Position numbers and translations under genes: made by a program
Source: Bog-532 sp963742865
GTDB lineage: Bacteria > Actinomycetota > Actinomycetes > Streptosporangiales > Streptosporangiaceae
NCBI GenBank assembly: GCA_963742865.1
Contig: CAVUNW010000076.1
Coordinates: 30,599-94,598 of the forward strand
Direction of reading: 5' to 3'
Length of the DNA stretch: 64,000 nt
The notes under the pieces: generated by a model
The model's input: the letters and a program-made list of their open reading frames with translations, nothing else
Database searches by the model: none
What the model was told of the DNA's origin: nothing
Shown here: positions 36,788-46,166 of the stretch, one piece after another
Layout of the letters: each line of letters starts with the position of its first letter
How positions within the stretch are numbered: the first letter of the stretch is position 1

Positions 36788-37891
36788 GTGAGCACCTACG
36801 ATCACTACACGACGCCCGTCCCGCCGGGAACGTGGGACGTCCCGGCGGCCGGCGCCACCCGGTTCTCCTGGGAGTACGACGACGGCCGCGACCGGCTGCT
36901 GAGCCTGTACCAGCGCGGTAAGGACAAGCAGTGGGACGCGGCCAGGCGGATCGACTGGTCGATCCCGGTCGACCCGGCCAACGTGATGGGCATGTCCGAA
37001 GAGCTCAACCCCATCTACGGCTCGGCGCAGTGGGAGAAGCTGTCCCAGGCCGAGCGGGACGAGCTCTCGCACCATCTGTCCTCATGGCTGTTCAGCCAGT
37101 TCCTGCACGGCGAGCAGGGCGCGCTCACGGTGGCGGCGCGGATCGTGGAGTCCGTGCCGGACATGGACTCCAAGTTCTACGCGGCCACCCAGGCGATGGA
37201 CGAGGCCCGGCACGTCGAGCTGTTCTCCCGGTTCATGCGGGAAAAGGTGGACCTGTACTACCCGATCAACGACGACCTGGCCAAGCTGCTGGCCGACGCG
37301 CTGAACGACTCCCGCTGGGACTTCCCCTACCTGGGCATGCAGGTGCTGATCGAGGGGCTGGCCCTGGCCGCCTTCGGCGTGCACCGCGACGTGGCCACCA
37401 ACCCGCTGGTCAAGCAGATGCTGGCCTACGTCATGCAGGACGAGGCGCGGCACGTGGCGTTCGGCCGGCTGGCCCTGCGCGACTACTACGCGCAGCTTAC
37501 CGACGCCGAACGGGCCGACCGCGAGGAGTTCGTGGTCGAGGGCTGCTACCTGATGCGCAACCGGTTCCGGTCCCAGGAGGTGTGGGAGCGGATGGGCTTC
37601 GACGTGGCCGAGTGCCTGGAGTTCACCGAGAACTCACCGGTCCAGCAGATGTTCCGCACGCTGCTGTTCAGCCGGATCGTGCCGTGCGTCAAGGACATCG
37701 GGCTGTGGGGCCCGAAGGTCCGGCACGCCTACGCCGACCTGGGTGTCCTCGACGCCGCCAAGTCGGACCTGGACGCCCTGATGCGCGACGACGAGGAGAT
37801 CGCCGAGCGCATGGACGCCGAACAGGGCGCCGAGTTCGCCGCCCGGGCGGAAGAGGTTCACGACGCCATTACCGAAGGCGCCGCCGGATAA
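36788..37891 (+). CDS. Ferritin-like di-iron protein
   Basis: This ~367-residue helical protein carries two Glu...(D)EARH pairs of a ferritin/R2-like di-iron site: EQGALTVAARIVE with MDEARHVELF near residue 138, then IEGLALAAFG with QDEARHVAFG near residue 218. It may be an oxygenase or oxidase of the AurF/rubrerythrin-like group; the substrate is unknown. GTG 36788 is chosen because GAGGAGG sits 6 bases upstream. ATG 36739 would add an unconserved N-terminus. It converges on catalase, which suits an oxidative role. Confidence 0.8.
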   Translation: MSTYDHYTTPVPPGTWDVPAAGATRFSWEYDDGRDRLLSLYQRGKDKQWDAARRIDWSIPVDPANVMGMSEELNPIYGSAQWEKLSQAERDELSHHLSSWLFSQFLHGEQGALTVAARIVESVPDMDSKFYAATQAMDEARHVELFSRFMREKVDLYYPINDDLAKLLADALNDSRWDFPYLGMQVLIEGLALAAFGVHRDVATNPLVKQMLAYVMQDEARHVAFGRLALRDYYAQLTDAERADREEFVVEGCYLMRNRFRSQEVWERMGFDVAECLEFTENSPVQQMFRTLLFSRIVPCVKDIGLWGPKVRHAYADLGVLDAAKSDLDALMRDDEEIAERMDAEQGAEFAARAEEVHDAITEGAAG

Positions 37892-37917
37892 CGGCTGCCA
37901 GCGGACCAGCGAGAACG

Positions 37918-37958
37918 CTGAAGGCCCGGCGGACCGTGGTGGTGCGCCGGGCCTTCAG
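37918..37958. terminator. Bidirectional terminator between ferritin-like gene and catalase
   Basis: CTGAAGGCCCGGCG and CGCCGGGCCTTCAG form a perfect 14-bp stem with a 13-base loop exactly in the gap between two convergent genes. The A/T-containing base of the stem suits termination in both directions. Confidence 0.85.
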
Positions 37959-37975
37959 GTGCCGTTACCCCGGGG

Positions 37976-39496
37976 TCAGGCCTTGGCCTGCATGCTGCTG
38001 CGGGCCGGGTTGGCCTGCTCGGCGGCCTTGGGGTCCTGCTCGTCCTGCTTGGCCCGGACACCCTGCTCGATCTGGCCGCCGAGGTCCTTGTCCACGTTGT
38101 GCCAGTACTCGAAGGCGCGGACCAGGACGGGCTCGGTGACGCCGCCCCGCAGGTGACCCACGACGTTGTTCACGAGGCGCTCGCGGGCGGCGTCGTCGAG
38201 GACCTCGCGGACCATGGTTCCGGCCTGGCCCCAGTCGTCGTCCTGCTCGTGCAGGGTGTACGCCGAGCGCACCATGTCCCCGTCGGCGTACCAGCCGACC
38301 GGCCCGAAGTGCTCGCTGTCGGCCTGCGGGCCGCCCTTGGAGTTCGGCGCGTACACCGGGTCGGAGACGTTGACCACCCGCATGGCCCCGTCCTTGCTGT
38401 AGGAGTGCACGGGGACCTTCGGCGAGTTGACCGGGATCTGCTTGTAGTTGACCCCCAGCCGGGCGCGGTGCGCGTCGGCGTAGGAGAACCCGCGGGCGAG
38501 CAGCATCTTGTCCGGCGACAGGGTGATCCCGGGCACCAGGTTATTGGGCTCGAACGCGGCCTGTTCCATCTCGGTGTGGTAGTCGGATACGTTCCGGTCG
38601 AGGGTCATCCGACCGACCTCGATCAGCGGGTAGTCGCTGTGCGGCCAGACCTTGGTCAGGTCGAACGGGTTGAACCGGTAGGTCCTGGCCTCCTCGAACG
38701 GCATGACCTGCACCCTCAGCGTCCAGCTCGGATAGTCTCCGCGCTCGATCGCGTCGTACAGGTCACGCTGGTGGTAGTCGGTGTCGGCCGAGGCCATCTG
38801 GTCCGCCTCGTCCTGGGTGAAGTACTCGATGCCCTGGTCGGTCTTGAAGTGGTACTTGACCCAGAACCGTTCCCCGGCGGCGTTCACCCACATGTAGGTG
38901 TGGGAGGTGTACCCGTTCATGTGCCGCCAGGTCCGCGGGATGCCCCGGTCGCCCATCAGCCAGGTGACCTGGTGCGCCGATTCCGGCGACAGGGTCCAGA
39001 AGTCCCACTGCATGTCGTGGTCGCGCAGGTTGTTGTCCGCGCGGCGCTTCTGCGAGCGGATGAAGTGCTGGAACTTCAGCGGGTCCCGGATGAAGAACAC
39101 CGGGGTGTTGTTCCCGACCATGTCGTAGTTGCCGTCGGAGGTGTAGAACTTGATCGCGAAGCCGCGCGGGTCGCGCCAGGTGTCGGGGCTGCCCCGCTCC
39201 CCGGCCACGGTCGAGAAGCGGATCAGCAGGTCGGTGCGCGCTCCCGGCTGGAACAGCACCGCCTTGGTGTACGCGCTGACATCACCGGTCGTCTCGAAGT
39301 GGCCGAACGCGCCGCCGCCCTTGGCGTGCGGCTGCCGCTCCGGGATCCGCTCCCGGTTGAAGTTGGCCATCTGCTCGATCAGGTAGTGGTCCTGCAGCAG
39401 AATCGGGCCGTCGGGACCGACCGTCAGCGAATGCTCATCGCTCTCGACCGGCGTACCAGCATCGGTGGTCGTCCGCTTGATCTGATCCTGAGTCAC
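37976..39496 (-). CDS. katA: Monofunctional haem catalase
   Basis: This clade-type small-subunit catalase of 506 residues disproportionates hydrogen peroxide. The distal His region is RERIPERQPHAKGGGAFGHF, with Asn in YDMVGNNTPVFFIRDP. The proximal haem Tyr segment is ARGFSYADAHRARLG. The NADPH/haem-pocket core (HMNGYTSHTYMWVN) is intact. The GTG start overlaps the stop of the upstream Fur-family gene (GTGA), so the two are translationally coupled and the regulator probably controls catalase. Confidence 0.96.
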   Translation of the reverse strand: MTQDQIKRTTTDAGTPVESDEHSLTVGPDGPILLQDHYLIEQMANFNRERIPERQPHAKGGGAFGHFETTGDVSAYTKAVLFQPGARTDLLIRFSTVAGERGSPDTWRDPRGFAIKFYTSDGNYDMVGNNTPVFFIRDPLKFQHFIRSQKRRADNNLRDHDMQWDFWTLSPESAHQVTWLMGDRGIPRTWRHMNGYTSHTYMWVNAAGERFWVKYHFKTDQGIEYFTQDEADQMASADTDYHQRDLYDAIERGDYPSWTLRVQVMPFEEARTYRFNPFDLTKVWPHSDYPLIEVGRMTLDRNVSDYHTEMEQAAFEPNNLVPGITLSPDKMLLARGFSYADAHRARLGVNYKQIPVNSPKVPVHSYSKDGAMRVVNVSDPVYAPNSKGGPQADSEHFGPVGWYADGDMVRSAYTLHEQDDDWGQAGTMVREVLDDAARERLVNNVVGHLRGGVTEPVLVRAFEYWHNVDKDLGGQIEQGVRAKQDEQDPKAAEQANPARSSMQAKA

Positions 39497-39933
39497 TCCT
39501 CATTCCTCCCTCGGATGGGCGAAGGGCGCTGCTGACATTGCTCGCACAGGCCCCAGAAGGTCACTTCCGCTTCATCGATGACGAACCCGCTGCTCTGCGC
39601 GGGCTCAAGGCAGGGAGCGTGCCCAACCACGCAGTCAACGTCGGTCACCGCGCCACAGCGCCGGCAGACGATGTGATGGTGGTTGTCGCCGACGCGGCCC
39701 TCATAGCGGGCCGGGCTCCCGGCGGGCTCGATCCGGCGGACCAGCCCGGCCTGGGTCAGGGCGCCGAGCGCCTCATAGACGGCCTGGATCGTCACGTGGC
39801 CGACCCGGTCACGGACCATGCGGGCGACCTCGTCCGCGCCGGGGTGGGTCCCCGACCGGACCGCCTCCAGAATGGCGGCCCGCGCCGACGTGACCCGTAG
39901 CCCGGCCGCTCGCAGCCGGTCCTCATCCCGCAT
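39493..39933 (-). CDS. Fur-family regulator (CatR/PerR-like)
   Basis: The 146-residue regulator has the Fur winged helix (GLRVTSARAAILEAV, VTIQAVYEALGALTQAGLVRR). The regulatory His cluster is DNHHHIVCRRCG and the structural zinc pairs are CRRC and CEQC. Direct coupling to catalase is the arrangement of peroxide-sensing CatR/FurA regulators in actinomycetes, so it likely represses its own operon and is relieved by peroxide (inference). I could not identify its operator in the upstream 100 bases. Confidence 0.92.
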   Translation of the reverse strand: MRDEDRLRAAGLRVTSARAAILEAVRSGTHPGADEVARMVRDRVGHVTIQAVYEALGALTQAGLVRRIEPAGSPARYEGRVGDNHHHIVCRRCGAVTDVDCVVGHAPCLEPAQSSGFVIDEAEVTFWGLCEQCQQRPSPIRGRNEE

Positions 39934-40047
39934 GCCCGGGGACTACCCCTAAGGCGAATGATGAAAAGTAACGAGCCTGACAGAAATACGAGCATGTCCG
40001 GCAATGGCCGTTCACCGGCTTGCCGCCCCGGCGGCCCGGCTGGTCAG

Positions 40048-40653
40048 ATGGAAGCCATGGACCCTCTGGACAGCCAGCTCCGGTTCGTGCTCGAAGCCGA
40101 CCGGCTCAAGAGCGTCCTGCGGCGCAGCACGCTGAACGATGGCTCGCGGCGGGAGAACTCAGCGGAGCACTCCTGGCACCTGGCCCTGATGGCGCTGGTC
40201 CTCGGTGAGCATGCCCCGCCCGGCACTGACCTGCGCAAGGTGAGCGCGATGGTCGTGCTGCACGATCTGGTCGAGATCGACGCCGGCGACCTCTACGTCT
40301 ACGCCGACGAGGCCGCGCAGCGCCGCCAGGCGGTCGCCGAGCGCGCCGCGGCCGACCGGCTGTTCGGGCTGCTGCCGCCGGAGCAGGGCGCCGCGCTGCG
40401 GGCGCTCTGGGACGAGTTCGAGCTGCGGATCACCCCCGAGGCCCGGTTCGCCCGCGCCCTCGACCGGCTGCAGCCCCTGATCGCCAACTACGAGGCGGGC
40501 GGGAAGACATGGCAGGCCAACGGCATCACCGCGGACCAGGTGCTGGAGCGGGTCCGGCTGATCGAGGACGGCTCGCCGGAACTGGGCCAGTACGCCCGTA
40601 ACCTCGTCTCCGACGCCGTGCGCCGCGGCATCCTGCTGCCCGCGCCCGCATGA
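40048..40653 (+). CDS. HD-domain phosphohydrolase (YfbR/HDDC2-like)
   Basis: The ~201-residue protein contains an HD domain with metal ligands in ENSAEHSWHLALMALVL and VVLHDLVEIDAGD. This pattern fits 5'-deoxynucleotidases of the YfbR/HDDC2 group, which dephosphorylate deoxynucleoside monophosphates. The C-terminal helices (ALDRLQPLIANYEAGGKTW) match that family too. ATG 40048 and 40057 are both plausible; the frame is open to 39958. It stands next to, and on the same strand as, a Rieske protein. Confidence 0.88.
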   Translation: MEAMDPLDSQLRFVLEADRLKSVLRRSTLNDGSRRENSAEHSWHLALMALVLGEHAPPGTDLRKVSAMVVLHDLVEIDAGDLYVYADEAAQRRQAVAERAAADRLFGLLPPEQGAALRALWDEFELRITPEARFARALDRLQPLIANYEAGGKTWQANGITADQVLERVRLIEDGSPELGQYARNLVSDAVRRGILLPAPA

Positions 40654-40696
40654 TTCCGTGAGGTGAACAGGCCCCCGGAGCGGGTACGAACCAGAT

Positions 40697-41659
40697 GTGA
40701 GCCGACCTCTGTCCAGATTGTTCGCCCGCACCAGCCACGTGAAGCCGATGCCGGAGGAAAGCCCCCGCCGGCGCTTCCCGTTCCCCCGTCCCGTGGATGT
40801 CGCCGAGCGGATCGAGCGGACCCCGGCGCTGGATCCCGCGGTCCGCTCCCTGTCCGACGGTGTGGTCCGCGCCCTGCCCCCGGGACCGCGGACGGACGCG
40901 CTGCACGGCGTGCCGTTCGGCCAGCCGGCCCACCCGGCGCTGGTGCGGCTCCCGCTCGGCTGCTGGACGTCGGCGGCCCTGCTCGACCTGTTTCCCGGAA
41001 CCGAACGGGCGGCCCGGACGCTGATCGCCGCGGGCATCGCCAGCTCGCTGCCGGCCACCGCCACCGGCCTGGCCGACTGGTCCGCGCTGCACCGGCACCA
41101 GCAGCGGGTCGGCCTGGTGCACGCGGCGTCCGGGGCCTGCGCGGCCACGCTGTTCAGCGCGTCGCTCATCGCGCGCGTGAGCGGCTTCGGCCGGGCCGGC
41201 AAGGCGCTGTCCGCGGGCGGCCTGACCGCCGCGACCGTGGGCGGTTACCTCGGTGGCCACCTGGCGCTCCGCCTCGGCGCGGGAGCCAGCCACGCGGAGC
41301 CCATCGGCCACCTCGCCGGGCTCGGCTGGCACGAGCTGGGCCGGATCTACGAGCTCCCGGACGGCCGGCCGGTGCGCCGCCAGCTGGGATACCTGAGCCT
41401 GTTCGTGCTGCGGCGCGGCCCGGAGGTCAGCGTGCTGTCCGACCACTGCGCCCACCTCGGCGGCCCGCTGCATCAGGGCCGCACGGTCCGGGCCGCGGAT
41501 GGGGACCCGGACGGCGACTGCGTGACGTGCCCGTGGCACGGCAGCACGTTCCGGGTCGCGGACGGCTCAGTGGTGCACGGGCCCGCCACCGCCCGGCAGC
41601 CGTCGTTCCGGTGCCGGGTCACCGACGACGGCGTGGTCCAGGTGCAGCCGCGGCTCTAG
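40697..41659 (+). CDS. DUF2231 membrane domain fused to a Rieske [2Fe-2S] domain
   Basis: Residues ~60-210 form a DUF2231-type four-helix membrane module (GVPFGQPAHPALVRLPLGCW, ATGLADWSALHRHQQRVGLV). The C-terminal ~100 residues are a Rieske ferredoxin domain with ligands in DHCAHLGGPLH and CVTCPWHGSTF. A membrane-anchored electron-transfer role is likely; the redox partner is unknown. GTG 40697 follows GAACCAGAT with a weak ribosome binding site. It lies 43 bp after the HD gene. Confidence 0.88.
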   Translation: MSRPLSRLFARTSHVKPMPEESPRRRFPFPRPVDVAERIERTPALDPAVRSLSDGVVRALPPGPRTDALHGVPFGQPAHPALVRLPLGCWTSAALLDLFPGTERAARTLIAAGIASSLPATATGLADWSALHRHQQRVGLVHAASGACAATLFSASLIARVSGFGRAGKALSAGGLTAATVGGYLGGHLALRLGAGASHAEPIGHLAGLGWHELGRIYELPDGRPVRRQLGYLSLFVLRRGPEVSVLSDHCAHLGGPLHQGRTVRAADGDPDGDCVTCPWHGSTFRVADGSVVHGPATARQPSFRCRVTDDGVVQVQPRL

Positions 41660-41706
41660 CAGACGGGACGGACGGCCGGGACGGCAGGGACAGCGCCAGC
41701 CGGGCG

Positions 41707-42537
41707 TCACGGGAAGAAGATCAGCTTGACGGCCGAGACCAGGCCGATGACCACCACGAGGATGCGCAGCGCCATCGGCGGCAGCCGCCGGCCGTAGCGG
41801 GCCCCGATCAGGCCGCCGATGGTGGATCCGGCCGCGATCAGCCCGGCCAGAATCCAGTCCACGTGGGTGAGGGCGATGAAGATGATCGCCGCGACCCCGT
41901 TGACGACGAAGGTGAGCAGGTTCTTCAGGCCGTTGATCCGCTGCAGCGGCTCATCGAGGAAGGTCCCGAGCAGGCCGATCATCAGGACACCCTGCGCGGC
42001 CCCGAAGTACCCCCCGTAGATCCCGGACGCGCACACCCCCGCCCAGAGGGCCGGCCCGCCGTGCTGGCTGCCCTCCGGGCGGCGCGCGGCCAGCCAGCCG
42101 TTCAGCCGGGGCTGCAGGATGACGAGGGCGCACGCGATCAGGATCAGCACGGGCACGATCACCTTGAACGTCCCGGCGGGGAGCCTCAGCAGCAGGATCG
42201 CACCAGCCGCGGAACCGGCCACGGACGCGGTACCGAGCCGCAGCAGCCGCCCCCGCTGCCCGGCGAGTTCCTGGCGGTAGCCGTACGCCCCGCTGGCCCC
42301 GCCGGGGACCAGCCCCACGTTGTTGGACACGTTGGCGGTGATCGGGGGGACGCCGAAGGCCAGCAGGGTGGGAAACGTTATCAGCGAGCCGGACCCGACG
42401 ACCGCGTTGATTCCGCCGGCGGCGATTCCCGCCGCGAAGACCGCGACGGCTTCTCCAGCGGTGACGCTCAGGGCTGGACCGCCCGCGCCGCCCAGCGTGC
42501 GTGCCGGTACTCGACCTGCAGGGGCACGCCAAAGCAC
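41707..42537 (-). CDS. TauE/SafE-family sulfite/anion exporter-like permease
   Basis: This ~276-residue protein has eight hydrophobic segments and the family repeats AAGGINAVVGSGSLITFPTL and CASGIYGGYFGAAQGVLMIG. Substrates in the family are sulfite, sulfoacetate and other organosulfur anions; the specific one is unknown. The only start codon upstream of the first helix is GTG 42537, inside the ABC-ATPase gene, giving a 70-bp overlap. A non-standard start near 42467 cannot be excluded. Confidence 0.87.
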   Translation of the reverse strand: MLWRAPAGRVPARTLGGAGGPALSVTAGEAVAVFAAGIAAGGINAVVGSGSLITFPTLLAFGVPPITANVSNNVGLVPGGASGAYGYRQELAGQRGRLLRLGTASVAGSAAGAILLLRLPAGTFKVIVPVLILIACALVILQPRLNGWLAARRPEGSQHGGPALWAGVCASGIYGGYFGAAQGVLMIGLLGTFLDEPLQRINGLKNLLTFVVNGVAAIIFIALTHVDWILAGLIAAGSTIGGLIGARYGRRLPPMALRILVVVIGLVSAVKLIFFP

Positions 42538-43259
42538 TTCGACAGGTTCCGCTCGGTGAAGACCTCGGCGATCGGCCCGGCGGCCAGGACGGACCCGCGG
42601 CGCAGCAGCATCGCGTGGGTGAACCCGTCAGGTACCTCCTCCACGTGGTGCGTCACCAGCACCATCATCGGCGCCTTGGCGTCGCGGGCCAGCGTGGACA
42701 GGCGGCGTACCAGGTCTTCCCGGCCGCCCAGGTCCAGCCCGGCGGCGGGCTCGTCGAGCAGCAGCAGCTCGGGATCGGGCATCAGCGCCCGCGCGATCTG
42801 CACCCGCTTGCGCTCGCCCTCGGACAGGGTGGCGAACCGGCGGCGGATCAGGTGCGCGCAGCCGAGCGCGTCCAGCAGCTCCACCGCCCGGGTCACGTCG
42901 GACGACTCGTACTCCTCCTTCCACCGCCCGAGAATGGCGTAGGAGGCGGTGAGCACCAGGTCGATGACCTTCTCACCCGGCGGTACCTTCTCCGCCAGCG
43001 ACGCGCTGGCCATGCCGATCCGCGGCCGGAGATCGAAGACATCCACGTCACCGAGCCGCTCGCCCAGCACATCCACCGTGCCCTCGGTGGGGAACAGCGT
43101 CGTCGCGGCGACCTGGAGGAGGGTCGTCTTGCCCGCGCCGTTCGGGCCGATCAGGATCCAGCGCTCGTCCTCGTGCGCGGTCCAGTCGACGTTGCGCAGC
43201 AGCATCGACGTCTCCCGCCGGACGCCCACGCCGCGCAACCGCAAGACCTCGTCGGACAT
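42468..43259 (-). CDS. ABC transporter ATP-binding protein
   Basis: The ATPase of 263 residues has Walker A GPNGAGKTTLLQ at about residue 39, signature LSEGERKRVQIARALM, Walker B ELLLLDEPAAGLD and the switch His in LVTHHVEEV. The order and the DVDVFDLRPRIGMASASL Q-loop region resemble the ModF/YlmA-like soluble ABC group. No permease partner is adjacent unless the TauE-like protein is involved. ATG 43259 has a strong GGAGG 7 bases upstream. Confidence 0.9.
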   Translation of the reverse strand: MSDEVLRLRGVGVRRETSMLLRNVDWTAHEDERWILIGPNGAGKTTLLQVAATTLFPTEGTVDVLGERLGDVDVFDLRPRIGMASASLAEKVPPGEKVIDLVLTASYAILGRWKEEYESSDVTRAVELLDALGCAHLIRRRFATLSEGERKRVQIARALMPDPELLLLDEPAAGLDLGGREDLVRRLSTLARDAKAPMMVLVTHHVEEVPDGFTHAMLLRRGSVLAAGPIAEVFTERNLSKCFGVPLQVEYRHARWAARAVQP

Positions 43260-43423
43260 CGTAGTCCCTCCTTCTCCGGCACCGCAAGCCGCCAGCACCC
43301 TAACCGAACCTACGCCGGTACCGTCGCGGGCGCGGCCCAGCCCCGCCAGGCCCCGGAGACCATCATCGTCTACGCTCACCGGGGTTAACGACCGGAGGAA
43401 GAAGAAAAACCGCCGGGTGACGT

Positions 43424-44094
43424 CATCCACGCCCGGAGTGCCGGACCGCGTAGACCGCGGCCTGCGTGCGGTCCTGCACGCCCAGCTTGGCCAGGACCGA
43501 GCTGACGTGCGTCTTGACGGTCTTCTCGGATACCTGCAGCAGCCGGGCGATCTCCCGGTTGGACAGGCCGCGCGCGATCTGGTCGAGGACCTCGCGTTCC
43601 CGGATGGTCAGCGCGCCCAGGCCGCCCCGGCCGGGTGGCGTCCCGGGGACCAGCCGCCATTGCCGGCCGCCGCGCCCGGCGGCATCAGCGAGCCCGCCGC
43701 GCCCGGGGCGAGCAGCATGTTCCCGTCGTTGACGGCCCGGATGGCCCGGATCAGCGCGTCCGGGTCGACGTCCTTGTACAGGAAGCCGGAGGCGCCCGAC
43801 CGGACCGCGAGGCTCACCTGGGTCGGGTCATTCCCGCTGGTCAGCACCAGGACCCGGGCGGCGGAACCGCGAGCCCGCAGCTCACGTAGCACCGCGACGC
43901 CGTCCATCCCGGGCAGCTTCAGGTCGAGCAGGATCACGTCCGGGTCAAGCTCGGCGGCCAGCGCCAGCGCCTCCTCGCCGCCCGGCGGCCTCGCCGGTCA
44001 CCTCGATGCCGTCGTGGACCTCGAGCAGCACGCGCAGGCCCTGCCGGACGACCGGGTGGTCGTCCACGATCAGCACGGTCAGCGGCTCAGCCAC
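43424..44094 (-). CDS. NarL-family response regulator (frame broken twice)
   Basis: From GTG 44094 the receiver starts PLTVLIVDDHPVVRQGLRVL. A slip near 43982 moves it into the frame with VILLDLKLPGMDG (phospho-Asp) and LTSGNDPTQVSLAVRSGASG. A second slip near 43655 leads to the LuxR helix-turn-helix LTIREREVLDQIARGLSNRE, then KTVKTHVSSVLAKLGVQDRT and the stop at 43424. Repaired length is about 223 residues. The start overlaps the end of the upstream kinase. Target genes are unknown. Confidence 0.83.
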
Positions 44095-45285
44095 GGCGCG
44101 CTCCCGCCGCCCCGGGCGGTGCGGCGCAGCGGGACGGTCAGCCAGCCGGACCGTGGTGCCCGCACCCGGCGCGGACCGGATCGTCAGCGTGCCCCCGGCG
44201 GACGGCGGCCCGCCCCCGCATGGACGCGAAACCGAGGCCGCCCGGCGCCCCCGGCGCGAACCCGGCAGCCGTCGTCGGTCACCTCCAGGATGATCCGCCG
44301 CGGCGTGCGGGACAGCGCGACACCGATGCGGGCAGCCCCCGAATGCCGCAGCGCGTTGTGCAGCGCCTCCTGCGCGACCCGGTACAGCGCGGCGTCCTGG
44401 TCCTCGCCCAGGGCGGGCAGCTCCGCCGCCGTGAACCGACCGTCACCCCGTGCGCGCGCCCGGCGAGCACCGCGTACCGGCGCAGCGACTCCGCCAGTCC
44501 CGCCTCGCCGAGCTCCGGTGGGGCCAGCCCGTCGATGACCGCGCGCAGCTCGGCGTGCGCCTCGGCGCCGAGCGGGGCGACCGCTTCCATCTCGGCCGCG
44601 GCCCGCCTGGCGCCGGGCCCGGGATCCCGGCCCGCCAGCACCGCGGCGGCGCGGGCCCGGGCGCGGAGGCTGAACAGCTTCTGGGACACGGCGTCGTGCA
44701 GGTCACGCGCCAGCCGGGACCGTTCCTCCAGCACCGACAGCTCGCGGTTGCGCTCCGACAGGCGGGCATTGGTCAGCGCGATCGCGGCGTGCGCGGCGAA
44801 CAGGGCGAGCAGTTCCTGGTCCCGCGCGGTGAACTCCGCGTGCCCGGGACCGGCCTTGTTGGCCACGAAGATGATGGCCAGCACGTTGCCGCCATCCTTG
44901 ACCGGGCACGCCGAGGAACCCGGACAGCTCGGGATGGGCGGGCGGCCATCCCTCGAAGCGCGGATCGGTGCGGATGTCGGCGAGCCGCAGCGGCCGGGCC
45001 TCTCGCAGCAGCACGCCGAGCATCCCGTGCTGACGTGGCAGCGGCCCGATCGCACGCCACTCACGGTCCGAGATCCCGTCCACGACGAACTCGGCGAACG
45101 ACCCGTTCGGGCCGGGAATGCCCAGCGCCGCGTAGCGCGCACGGGCCAGCGAGCGGGCCGACTGGACGATGACCTGGAGCACGTCGCGGACACACATCTG
45201 CCGGTTGACAGACAGCACGACCTGGCTGACCCGGTACAGCTCGTCGAGCCCGCGCGGGCCTCGTCCGCAGCGGTTCTGCGCTCAC
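44079..45285 (-). CDS. GAF-domain sensor histidine kinase, NarX/DevS-like (frame broken several times)
   Basis: Starting at GTG 45285, the product reads through ELYRVSQVVLSVNRQMCVRD into a GAF domain (ARARYAALGIPGPNGSFAEF, then NVLAIIFVANKAG). The HisKA_3 helix follows with ARDLHDAVSQKLFSLRARA; the His after LARDL is the phosphate acceptor. The HATPase N-box ALHNALRHSGA and VTDDG motif lie in further frames, ending TLTIRSAPGAGTTVRL. At least four single-base slips are needed (near 45245, 44890, 44435, 44265). It pairs with the response regulator downstream. Confidence 0.78.
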
Positions 45286-45407
45286 GACCTGACCTTACCC
45301 GCGAGCCCCGCGGCGCGCATCGGGCCGGGGTCTTAGGACCATCGGCGCAGGGCCGGCCGGCCCGCGGCCCGATGTGCGGCCACCGGCCGCCGCCTAGCGT
45401 TCAGCCC

Positions 45408-46166
45408 ATGAGCATGCACAACAACTCATCCGCGCCGGAGCCGGCCCGCACCGCGGTCGTCACCGGGGCGTCCCGGGGACTTGGCCGGGCGCTGGCCGGC
45501 GGGCTGGCCGCGGCCGGTTACGCCCTCGTCATCGACGCCCGGGACGGCGCCGCGCTGGAGGCGGCCCGCAGCGCCCTGCACGCCTGCGGCGCGCCCGCGC
45601 CGATCGTCGCCGTCCCCGGCGACATCGCCGATCCCGCGCACCGGGACGCGCTGCAGCACGCGGCCGGCGTGCTCGGCGGCGCCGACCTGCTCGTCAACAA
45701 CGCCGGGACGCTGGGGGCGAGCCCGCTGCCCGCGCTGGCGGACTACCCGCTGGCCGAGCTCCGCGCCGCGTTCGAGGTCAACGTGGTCGCGCCGGTCGCC
45801 CTGACCCAGGCGCTGCTGCCTTCGCTGCGGCGGCGGGGCGGCGCGGTCCTCAACATCACCTCCGACGCGGCCACCGGCGCGTACGCGGGCTGGGGCGGGT
45901 ACGGCGCGGCCAAGGCCGCCCTGGAACAGGCCTCGAACGTGCTGGCCGCCGAGGAAAACACGGTCCGGGTCTGGTGGGTCGACCCGGGTGACCTGCGCAC
46001 CCGCATGCACGCCCGCGCGTTCCCGGGCGAGGACATCTCGGACCGCCCGCTCCCCGAGCAGGTGGTCCCGGGTTTTGCCCGGCTGATCGGTGAGCGCATG
46101 CCGAGCGGGCGGTACCGCGCCGCCGAACTGATGCCGGGCTGTCCCGCTGGGCGGGGACCGCGGTGA
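45408..46166 (+). CDS. Short-chain dehydrogenase/reductase
   Basis: This classical SDR of ~252 residues has the cofactor motif VVTGASRGLGRALA, the LLVNNAGTLG motif, NITSDAATG with the catalytic Ser, and the Tyr-x3-Lys in GYGAAKAAL. The substrate is unknown. The stop overlaps the GTG of the queA-like gene (GTGA). ATG 45408 gives a short leader before the Rossmann strand; a second ATG lies six bases on. Confidence 0.9.
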   Translation: MSMHNNSSAPEPARTAVVTGASRGLGRALAGGLAAAGYALVIDARDGAALEAARSALHACGAPAPIVAVPGDIADPAHRDALQHAAGVLGGADLLVNNAGTLGASPLPALADYPLAELRAAFEVNVVAPVALTQALLPSLRRRGGAVLNITSDAATGAYAGWGGYGAAKAALEQASNVLAAEENTVRVWWVDPGDLRTRMHARAFPGEDISDRPLPEQVVPGFARLIGERMPSGRYRAAELMPGCPAGRGPR

